A DNA stretch of 64,000 bases from Ornithinimicrobium pratense. Lineage in GTDB: Bacteria > Actinomycetota > Actinomycetes > Actinomycetales > Dermatophilaceae. The notes beneath the pieces were generated by a model that made no database searches, was not told the DNA's origin, and saw only the letters and a program-made list of their open reading frames with translations. Shown here one piece after another: positions 54,114-64,000 of the stretch. The position numbers were made by a program, and so were the translations under genes. The stretch covers positions 2,046,001 through 2,110,000 of the forward strand of contig NZ_CP044427.1 in NCBI RefSeq assembly GCF_008843165.1, given 5' to 3'. Position 1 is the first letter of the stretch; every line of letters begins with the position of its first letter.

Positions 54114-55957
54114 TCAGGCGTCGGCGTAGAACCCGTCGAGCGTGTCCCTGTACTTCTCGGCGACCTTCTTGCGCTTGAGCTTCATGCTCGGGGTCAGGTC
54201 ACCCTCCTCAACGGACAGGTCGTGGTCCAGGATGTGGAACTTCTTCACCTGCTCGTGCCGGGCCAACTTGGTGTTCAACTCGTCGACGTACCCCTGAACC
54301 ATCTTCCGGGCCTTGTCGGAGGTCACGATCTGGGCGTAGGAGTCACCGGCCATGTCGTTCTTGGCCGCCCAGCCGGTGATCGAGTCAGGGTCCAGGGTGA
54401 TCAGGGCCGAGACGAAGTTGCGGTGCTCGCCCTCCACGATGAGCTGGCTGGCGTAGGGGCAGACGCCCTTGAACAGCGACTCGATGTGCGAGGGGGCGAC
54501 GTACTTGCCGCCGGAGGTCTTGAACAGGTCCTTCTTGCGGTCGGTGATCCGGACGTATCCGTCATCGTCGATCTCGCCGATGTCGCCAGTGTGCAGCCAT
54601 CCGTCCTGGAGCGCCTGCGCGGTGGCCTCGTCGTTGCCGTGGTAGCCGGTCATGATGCCCGGGCCCCGCATCAGCAGCTCGCCGTCCTCGGCCACCTTGA
54701 CCTCGGTGCCGGGCAGTGGCCAGCCGATGGTGCCGATCCGGTTCTTGGCGTGCTCGGGACGGTTGACCAGCGAGGCGGCGCTGGACTCGGTGAGGCCGTA
54801 GCCCTCGATGATCATCAGGCCCATCGCGTCGAACCAGCGGCCGATCTCGTGGTTCAGGGCGGCCGAGCCGGAGATGAAGAAGCGGATGCGCCCACCGAAC
54901 CGGTCGCGGATCTTGGACAGCACCAGCTTGTCGGCCACCCGGTGCTTGGCTGCGAGCACGCCACCGGGCTCGGCGCCGCTGGCCCGGACCTCGGAGACCT
55001 CCTTGCCGACCCGGCTGGCCCAGCCGAACAGTTTGGCCTTCACCCCGCCCTCGTCGGCCATCATCGTGGTGATGCGGCCGTAGGCCTTCTCGAAGATCCG
55101 CGGTGCGGCGCCCATGAAGGTGGGCTTGACGACCGCAAGGTTCGGCACGATCCTGTCCACCCGGCCGTCGACCGCGGTGGCGAAGCCCATCTGCAGGGGG
55201 AGCATGAGCAGCAGCTTGCCGAAGACGTGGGCCAGGGGCAGCCAGAGGTACTGAAGGTCCTCCTCGGACAGGATCTTCACGGCGTCCACCGCGGCGGCCT
55301 CGTAGGTCCACGCCGAGTGCGAGAGCCGCACGCCCTTGGGCCGGCCGGTGGTGCCGGAGGTGTAGATGATCGTCGCCAGGTGCTCGGGGGTGAGCAGGTC
55401 GATCCGGGCGTCCACGACCCCGGGCTCGGACTGCAGCCGGGACCGGCCCAGCTCCTCCAGCTCGGCGAAGGTGATCACGTCCTCGCTCTCCCCGAGCTGC
55501 CATCGATGACGACGATCTTGAGCACGCCGCCGAGCTGGTCCCGGTGCTCGAGAACCTTGTCGACCTGGACCTGGTCCTCGGCGATGACCACCCGGCTGTC
55601 GGAGTCGGTGATGATGAAGCTGACGTCCTCGGACAGCGTCGTGGGGTAGATGGTGGTGGTGGCCGCGCCGGCGCACATCACGGCCAGGTCGGAGAGCACC
55701 CACTCCAGGCGGGTGGCGGAGGCCAGCGCGACCCGCTCCTCAGGCTGCACGCCCAGCTCGATCAGACCGGCGGCCAGCGCGTAGGCCCTGTCCTTGGTCT
55801 GCGCCCAGGACAGGGACGGCCAACTCTCACCGTCGGGGTAGAGGAAGGCGTCCCGGTCCGGGCTCTTGGCCACACGGTCACGGAACAGGTGACCTACGCT
55901 CGGGGCGCGATCATCCAGAATCGTCTGGTCGTAGGTTTCGTCGGCCAGTCGGGCCAT
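54114..55957 (-). pseudogene. Long-chain fatty acid-CoA ligase with a single-base frameshift
   Basis: The two halves lie in different frames. The N-terminal part starts at ATG 55957 (ARLADETYDQTILDDRAPS) and reads to KIVVIDGSSG. The C-terminal part continues as ESEDVITFAELEELG and holds the AMP-binding motif TSGTTGRPKGVRLSH, EGYGLTESSA, WLHTGDIGEIDDDGYVRITD and the catalytic Lys region SMKLKRKKVAEKYRD. Restoring one C to the run CCCC at 55490-55493 (plus strand) joins them into about 614 residues, the normal length of FadD15-like AMP-forming ligases. Everything else is intact. A sequencing error, a recent mutation or slippage could explain it. Confidence 0.85.
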
Positions 55958-56012
55958 CGTCAACTCCTTCGTCGGCAGGTCCTTCGTGCATCCTCTCAGG
56001 TCCAAGGGCGCG

Positions 56013-57158
56013 TTACCAAGCGCCACGCCCTCGCAACGTGGGCTGCTGGGCGCAGGCGAGCAGCCCCAACGCAAGCCAGCAGGCCAGCATCGAGGACCCG
56101 CCGTAGGACAGGAACGGCAGCGGCAGCCCGGTCACGGGCATCAGCCCGAGATTCATCCCGACGTTCTGGAAGGTCTGGAAGGCGAACCAGCAGGCGACGC
56201 CGACCGCGACCAGCCGGCCGAACGGATCCTCGCCGCGCAGCCCGACGAGCAGGGCCCGCACCACGAGGAAGCCGAGCAGGCCGACCAGGCCCAGGCTGCC
56301 GAGCAGCCCCAGTTCCTCCCCCGCGACCGAGAAGATGAAGTCGGTGTGCTGGAAGGGGATGAACCCGCCCTGGGTCTGTGGCCCCTGACCCAGACCGGTC
56401 CCGGACCACCCGCCGGAGCCGATCGCCAGACGCACCTGGGTGGTCTGGTAACCGATGCCTTCCGGGTCTAGCGCCGGGTCCTGGAAGGCGAGGAGGCGAT
56501 TGACCTGATACGGGTCCAGCAGGGGCACCCTCAGGGCAGCCACCACGGCGACGACCGTGCCGCCCACCGCTGCGGCCGTCCATCGCCATGACGCCCCGGA
56601 GGTGGCGACCACCCCGATCGTCAGCACCCCGAAGACCAGCGCGCTGCCCAGGTCGGGCTGCAGCATGATCAACGCGATCGGCAGCGCCGCCAGCACCCAT
56701 GCCAGGAGCACCTCCCGCCACGTCGGGGGCCGGTCAGGATCACGACCCTCGGCCAGGATCATCGCCAGCCCCACGACGAGGCCGATCTTGGCCAGCTCGG
56801 AGGGTTGCAGGGAGAAGCCGCCCGGCAGGAACAGCCAGGACCGGGAGCCGTTGACGGTCTCCCCCAGCGGAGAGAGCACCAGCAGCAGCCCGAGCAGCCC
56901 GGTGAGGTAGACCCAGGGGGCGACCGCACGCAGCCAGCGCACGTCGACCGCGACCACCGCCAGGGCCAGGACGATCCCGACGGCGGCGTTGACCAGGTGG
57001 CGCACGGCCAGCGCGCTGCCGGCCCAGCCCTTGGTCGAGGACCAGATGAGCAGGGCGCCCACCACGGTGAGGCCGAGCCCCGCCACGAACGGTGCCCAGT
57101 CGGTGCGGGCGTAGCGCGCGCCGACGGTGCTGGCACCGGTGGCGGTCACGCTCGCCAT
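56013..57158 (-). CDS. rodA: Peptidoglycan glycosyltransferase RodA (SEDS family)
   Basis: The 381-residue polytopic SEDS protein polymerises glycan strands from lipid II. The hallmark SWLFLPGGFSLQPSELAKIG, MLQPDLGSALV, FIPFQHTDFIFSVAGEELG and the C-terminal GLPLPFLSYGGSS are present. RodA rather than FtsW is preferred by sequence style and by its order relative to the rne cluster. It normally needs a class B PBP partner (mrdA), which is not adjacent: ribF lies directly upstream. Confidence 0.9.
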   Translation of the reverse strand: MASVTATGASTVGARYARTDWAPFVAGLGLTVVGALLIWSSTKGWAGSALAVRHLVNAAVGIVLALAVVAVDVRWLRAVAPWVYLTGLLGLLLVLSPLGETVNGSRSWLFLPGGFSLQPSELAKIGLVVGLAMILAEGRDPDRPPTWREVLLAWVLAALPIALIMLQPDLGSALVFGVLTIGVVATSGASWRWTAAAVGGTVVAVVAALRVPLLDPYQVNRLLAFQDPALDPEGIGYQTTQVRLAIGSGGWSGTGLGQGPQTQGGFIPFQHTDFIFSVAGEELGLLGSLGLVGLLGFLVVRALLVGLRGEDPFGRLVAVGVACWFAFQTFQNVGMNLGLMPVTGLPLPFLSYGGSSMLACWLALGLLACAQQPTLRGRGAW

Positions 57159-57169
57159 ACCGCCCCTGC

Positions 57170-58138
57170 TCAGGCCAGCAGGGCGCGGGTGCGGTCCACG
57201 TCCTGCGCCATCTGCTCCATCAGGGTCTCGACCGACTCGAAGCGCACGTTGCCGCGCAACCGCTCGACGAAGTCGACCCAGACCAGCTCGCCGTAGAGGT
57301 CGAGGTCGAGCCGGTCCAGCACGTAGGCCTCCACGGTGCGCCGCACGACGTCGTCGAAGGTGGGGTTGGTGCCGACCGAGATCGCGGCGGGCAGCCGGCG
57401 GTCGGGGTGCTCGACCGGCAGTGCGGGCCGCTCCAGCCAGCCTGCATACACCCCGTCGGCGGGGATCATCCCCTCGCTGCGGGTGGACAGGTTGGCCGTC
57501 GGGTAGCCCAGCTCACGACCCCGGTGGTGCCCGTGCACGACCTCGCCGGAGACGCGGTGCTCGCGGTCGAGGATCTCGGTGGCGGTGGCCATGTCCCCCG
57601 AGGCCAAGGCCTCCCGCAGGGCGGTCGAGGACCACGTCCGCCGGCCCCGCTCGAACTCCCCTTCCGTCTGCTGCACCACGACCTCGAAGCCGTGCCGCTC
57701 CCCCAGCTCGGTCATCGTCCCGACGTCACCGGTGTTGTGCAGGCCGAAGCGGGTGTCCTGGCCGACGACCACGACCTGCGCGCGCAGCCCTTCCACGAAG
57801 GTCTGCACCACGAAGTCCTCAGGAGAGAGCTGGGCGTACTCCCGGGTGAACTCGATGACCACCACGCCGTCGAGACCGAGCTTCTCCAGCAGCGCCAGCC
57901 GGTGCTCCAGCCCCACGATCGCCTCCGGGGCCCGCTCGGGGTGCAGGACCGCCACGGGGTGGGGGTTGAAGGTCACCGCGACGGCTGCCAGACCGCGGCC
58001 TGCCGCCAGGTCCACCACGGTGCCCAGCACGGCCTGGTGCCCTCGGTGGACGCCGTCGAAGTTGCCGAGGGTGGCCACGGTGGGACCAAGGTCGGCGGGG
58101 ACGTCGTCCAGGCTGCTCCAGCGATGCACGGGCGTCAC
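57170..58138 (-). CDS. ribF: Bifunctional riboflavin kinase/FAD synthetase
   Basis: The 322-residue enzyme makes FMN and FAD from riboflavin. The N-terminal nucleotidyltransferase domain has VATLGNFDGVHRGHQAVL and VVGQDTRFG. The C-terminal flavokinase domain has GRELGYPTANLS, GVYAGWLE and ISVGTNPTFDD. GTG 58138, 1 base after the truB stop, was chosen because the family begins there; the longer frame shadows truB. Confidence 0.94.
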   Translation of the reverse strand: MTPVHRWSSLDDVPADLGPTVATLGNFDGVHRGHQAVLGTVVDLAAGRGLAAVAVTFNPHPVAVLHPERAPEAIVGLEHRLALLEKLGLDGVVVIEFTREYAQLSPEDFVVQTFVEGLRAQVVVVGQDTRFGLHNTGDVGTMTELGERHGFEVVVQQTEGEFERGRRTWSSTALREALASGDMATATEILDREHRVSGEVVHGHHRGRELGYPTANLSTRSEGMIPADGVYAGWLERPALPVEHPDRRLPAAISVGTNPTFDDVVRRTVEAYVLDRLDLDLYGELVWVDFVERLRGNVRFESVETLMEQMAQDVDRTRALLA

Positions 58139-58139
58139 T

Positions 58140-59075
58140 CTAACCGCCGTCGGCGGGCGCCAGGACCACGTGCGCCCTGGCCTGCCCCCGCGACTCGTCC
58201 AGCACGGCCACCAGCCGACCGTCGGGACCGATCGCGGCCACGGGGCCGGCCCGACCCGGCTGCTCGGCGGGGATCCGCTGGCCGTAACCCAGCGCGCGCG
58301 CCTCCGGCTCGGTGAGCTCACGCACCGGCAGGGCGGCGCGGGCGGCGCTGGCCAGGTCGACGAGGTATGCCGCCGGGCCCGGCCCGTGCTCGGGGTCCAG
58401 CTGGTCCAGGGTGACGGCGTGCTCCAGGCCCAGGTCACCGACCCGGGTACGGCGCAGCGCCGTCAGGTGGCCGCCGACCCCGAGGCTCGAGCCGAGGTCG
58501 CGGGCCAAGGCCCGCACATAGGTCCCTGAGGACACCTCGACCTCGACGTCCAGGTCGACCACCGACGTCCCGTCCGGCAGCTGCTCAGCACGCCGCCGGA
58601 GCACGGTGAACCGGGAGACGGTCACCGGCCGGGCGGCCAGGGTGACCTGCTCCCCGCCGCGCACACGGGCGTAGGAACGGCGGCCGTCGACCTTGATCGC
58701 GCTGACAGCACTCGGGACCTGCTCGAGGGGCCCGGTCAGGGCGGCCACCGCCTCGGCGATCTGCCCCTGCGTGAGATGTCCCGCCTCCGCGGTCGACGTG
58801 GTCTCACCCTCGGCGTCGTCGGTCAGGGTCGCCTGGCCGAGCCGGACGGTGGCGGCATACCCCTTGTCGTGGCCGACGAGGAAGGTGAGCAGCTTGGTGC
58901 CACGGTTCACCCCCAGCACCAGCACCCCGGTCGCCATCGGGTCCAGGGTGCCGGCGTGGCCGATCTTGCGCGTGCGACACAGGCGGCGTGCCCGCCCGAC
59001 CACGTCGTGGCTGGTCCAGCCCGCCGGCTTGTCGACGACGATCAGGCCGTCGCCGACGGGCGGCTCAGCGGTCAT
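58140..59075 (-). CDS. truB: tRNA pseudouridine(55) synthase
   Basis: TruB makes pseudouridine 55 in the T loop of tRNAs. The 311 residues show VVDKPAGWTSHDVV, the catalytic Asp in GHAGTLDPMATGVL and the GTYVRALARDLG segment. A C-terminal PUA-like tail ends the protein. ATG 59075 overlaps rbfA by 11 bases; the longer frame upstream shadows rbfA. Confidence 0.95.
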   Translation of the reverse strand: MTAEPPVGDGLIVVDKPAGWTSHDVVGRARRLCRTRKIGHAGTLDPMATGVLVLGVNRGTKLLTFLVGHDKGYAATVRLGQATLTDDAEGETTSTAEAGHLTQGQIAEAVAALTGPLEQVPSAVSAIKVDGRRSYARVRGGEQVTLAARPVTVSRFTVLRRRAEQLPDGTSVVDLDVEVEVSSGTYVRALARDLGSSLGVGGHLTALRRTRVGDLGLEHAVTLDQLDPEHGPGPAAYLVDLASAARAALPVRELTEPEARALGYGQRIPAEQPGRAGPVAAIGPDGRLVAVLDESRGQARAHVVLAPADGG

Positions 59076-59559
59076 CCGTGTCGGTCTCCCTGACGGAGTC
59101 GGCCTGCGCATCCAGCTCGTCCTGGGCCTGCTCGGCCTCGGTGCGTGGCTTGCGGTAGGGGTCGGGCTCGCCGGCATACGCCTGCTCCGCGCGGGCGGCG
59201 GCGAGCTCGGCGTCCCGGGCGGCGACCTGGGCCAGCAGCTCGTCCAGGTGCTGGGCGTCCTCCGGCAGCGCGTCCAGGATGAACTCCAGGCTGGGGGTGA
59301 GCCGGATGCCCAGACCCTTGCCGACGAAGGAGCGCAGCCGGCCGCGGTAGTTCTCCAGAATCTCCGCGGCGGTCGCGCGGTCCTCCTCGGTGCCCAGGAC
59401 GGTGTAGAAGACGCTGGCGTGCTGGGTGTCACCCGTGACGCGCACGTCGGTGATGGTGATGAACCCCTTGCGCTCGTCCTTGACCACCTGGGACAGGCCT
59501 TGTGTCACCAGCTGCTTGATCCGCTCGGCGATCCTGCGTCCGCGTGCCTGGTCGGCCAT
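59065..59559 (-). CDS. rbfA: 30S ribosome-binding factor RbfA
   Basis: The 164-residue KH-type factor helps mature the 16S 5' end and cold adaptation. It has RIAERIKQLVTQGLSQVVKD, FITITDVRVTGDTQHASVFYT and the terminal helix TPSLEFILD near residues 87-95. An acidic, Gln/Glu-rich tail of about 55 residues follows that is longer than the core family. It lies between infB and truB as in most bacteria. Confidence 0.94.
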   Translation of the reverse strand: MADQARGRRIAERIKQLVTQGLSQVVKDERKGFITITDVRVTGDTQHASVFYTVLGTEEDRATAAEILENYRGRLRSFVGKGLGIRLTPSLEFILDALPEDAQHLDELLAQVAARDAELAAARAEQAYAGEPDPYRKPRTEAEQAQDELDAQADSVRETDTDDR

Positions 59560-59623
59560 GAGGTCCTCCTGTTGTCGTCGGCGGCGCTCCCATCGGGGAG
59601 CGCGACCATCTTACGGACGACGC

Positions 59624-59655
59624 GGCCGGCCCCACCTTCGCAGGTGGGGCCGGCC
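59624..59655 (-). terminator. Strong hairpin between infB and rbfA
   Basis: A 14-bp perfect stem, GGCCGGCCCCACCT with its complement, has a 4-base loop. It starts about 17 bases beyond the infB stop. A full stop or attenuation before rbfA-truB-ribF is likely. Confidence 0.7.
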
Positions 59656-59671
59656 GGACGTCATACCTAGA

Positions 59672-62650
<2,979 letters not shown>

Positions 62651-62853
62651 GGTGTGGTGTCTCCTTGAAGGTTGCGCCACGACCGGGGCCCGCTCAGGGC
62701 ACAGCCGTGACTAGTGCTGCTGGGTGCTCATTGCTGAGTACTCATCGGGTGCTCATCAGCGTCAAACCCGCTTCCGGTTCCTCGATGACAGGTCCCACGT
62801 CAGGACCCGCCCTGTGCTGACCGACCGGGTCGGGCGACCCGGTCTTGTTGTTG

Positions 62854-63177
62854 TCACGCGCGCTGCTGCGCCAACCGCTCCTGCACGGCGTGCGTCTCGG
62901 GCTGGCTCCCCGCCGGAAGGCGGAGCGCCCGACCAAAGGCTCGGCGCGCGATCGCGGTCTGCAGGCAGGCTGGGTCGGGGTGCACATAGGCTCCTCGGCC
63001 CTGCCCACGCCGTCTCTCGTCGGGCTCGATGGTCCACCGGCTGGTGGTCCCGTCCCGGCGCGCGACGACACGCAGCAAAACAGTCTGTTCGTCCCGCCCC
63101 CGACACCCCACGCAGGTACGCACGGGCGTGTGCCGTGCACGTGGAGGGGTGGGGTCGGTCCGGACAGCGTTTACCAT
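62854..63177 (-). CDS. YlxR family RNA-binding protein
   Basis: The 107-residue protein (DUF448) shows the family motif TCVGCRGRDEQTVLLRVVA and the GRGAYVHPDPACLQTAIARRA segment. YlxR proteins sit between nusA and infB and have been linked to RNA binding and transcription control. ATG 63177 has AAGGAG 8 bases upstream and starts one base after the nusA stop. About 200 bases of spacer lie before infB. Confidence 0.92.
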   Translation of the reverse strand: MVNAVRTDPTPPRARHTPVRTCVGCRGRDEQTVLLRVVARRDGTTSRWTIEPDERRRGQGRGAYVHPDPACLQTAIARRAFGRALRLPAGSQPETHAVQERLAQQRA

Positions 63178-63178
63178 C

Positions 63179-64000
63179 TTACACTCCTTGGGCGTCTGCC
63201 CCGTGCTCCTCCTGCTCCTCGGTGTCGGCCCGGATGTCGATCTTCCAGCCAGTGAGGCGGTTGGCCAGGCGCGCGTTCTGCCCCTCTCGGCCGATCGCCA
63301 GCGACAGCTGGTAGTCCGGCACGACGACCCGGACCTGCTTGGTGCGGGGGTCGACGACACGGGCGGACTGGACCTTGGCCGGCGACAGTGCCGAGGCGAC
63401 GTAGCGGGCCGGGTCCTCGTCGTAGTCGACGATGTCGATCTTCTCGCCCTGCAGCTCGCTCATCACGGCCCGCACCCGCTGACCCATGGGGCCGATGCAG
63501 GCCCCCTTCGCGTTGACCCCCGACACCTCGGAGTGGACCGCGATCTTGGTGCGGTGGCCGGCTTCGCGGGCCAGCCCGGCGATCTGCACGGTGCCGTCGG
63601 CGATCTCGGGCACCTCCAGGGCGAAGAGCCGGCGGACCAGGTTGGGGTGGGTCCGGGACAGGGTGATCTGCGGCCCACGGGGTCCGCGCTTGGCGCTGAC
63701 CACGTAGCACCGCAGCCGCTGCCCATGCGGGTAAGACTCCCCCGGCACCTGCTCGGCCGAGGGCAACTCGCCCTCGACGGTGCCGAAGTCGACAAGCACC
63801 ATCCGAGGGTCACTGCTCTGCTGGATGATCCCGGAGACGACGTCGCCCTCGCGGGCGCGAAAGTCGCCCAGCACGGCGTCGTCCTCCAGCTCGCGCATTC
63901 GCTGGGTGATGACCTGCCGCGCGGTGGCGGCGGCGACCCGCCCGAAGCCCTGAGGGGTGTCGTCATACTCCGGACCTGGCTCACCCCGGGTGCCGTCCTC
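63179..64000 (-). CDS. nusA: Transcription termination/antitermination factor NusA, 5' end cut by the window
   Basis: The visible 273 residues include the end of the N-terminal RNA polymerase-binding domain ([20 protein letters not shown]), an S1 domain ([20 protein letters not shown]) and two KH domains ([18 protein letters not shown] and [16 protein letters not shown]). The protein ends with a short acidic tail, as in actinobacteria without the C-terminal repeats. It heads the nusA-ylxR-infB-rbfA operon. Confidence 0.95.
   Translation of the reverse strand, partial: EDGTRGEPGPEYDDTPQGFGRVAAATARQVITQRMRELEDDAVLGDFRAREGDVVSGIIQQSSDPRMVLVDFGTVEGELPSAEQVPGESYPHGQRLRCYVVSAKRGPRGPQITLSRTHPNLVRRLFALEVPEIADGTVQIAGLAREAGHRTKIAVHSEVSGVNAKGACIGPMGQRVRAVMSELQGEKIDIVDYDEDPARYVASALSPAKVQSARVVDPRTKQVRVVVPDYQLSLAIGREGQNARLANRLTGWKIDIRADTEEQEEHGADAQGV

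Noticed and set aside
57170-58438. Long RibF extension upstream of GTG 58138
   Set aside because: The extra 100 residues are the wrong-frame translation of truB and have no RibF similarity.

Overview
The window is about 64 kb of very GC-rich chromosome from an actinobacterium. CDSs are tightly packed with 4-base ATGA/GTGA overlaps, many start at GTG, and the RNase E, Obg, HrcA/CIRCE and IF2 genes are of actinobacterial type. Gene order and protein style fit the Micrococcales, most likely near Intrasporangiaceae/Ornithinimicrobiaceae; that placement is inference. rodA is retained without mreBCD/mrdA beside it, which would suit a coccoid organism. Nearly every gene is a recognisable core or metabolic gene; the one clearly accessory-looking stretch is 20.9-24.6 kb.

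Layout. 0-2.9 kb: zinc uptake operon (znuA truncated at the window edge, znuC, znuB, zur). 3.0-4.6 kb: uppS and recO. 4.7-5.3 kb: an AlkB-like dioxygenase. 5.4-9.6 kb: PTS-type dihydroxyacetone kinase (dhaK, dhaL and a DhaM fused to HPr and EI). 9.6-13.5 kb: phoH-ybeY-corC-era. 13.5-18.0 kb: hrcA-dnaJ-rsmE-MFS behind a CIRCE operator. 18.1-20.9 kb: fumC, a DUF3097 gene and a small membrane protein. 20.9-24.6 kb: a hairpin-rich spacer and a four-gene cassette that looks like a type VII secretion effector with partners. 24.7-30.2 kb: hemW, ppk2, trmB, lepA and a GNAT gene. 30.3-38.0 kb: malate synthase, glycolate oxidase (glcDEF) and a lactate/glycolate permease, together a two-carbon/hydroxyacid utilisation island. 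38.1-49.2 kb: tRNA-Ala, a phosphatase, rsfS, nadD, proA, proB, obg, rpmA, rplU, rne and a DUF2344 gene. 49.3-54.0 kb: serC, serA, an SRPBCC gene and a B12-binding radical SAM gene. 54.1-64 kb: a frameshifted acyl-CoA ligase, rodA, ribF, truB, rbfA, infB, ylxR and nusA (truncated at the window edge).

The least explained structures are: (i) a 22-bp helically phased repeat family present at two separate intergenic sites (2906-3027 and 27709-27796); (ii) the T7SS-like cassette with its flanking inverted repeats; (iii) the single-base frameshift in the acyl-CoA ligase; and (iv) the serC-serA-SRPBCC insertion that separates two radical-SAM-related genes usually found side by side.
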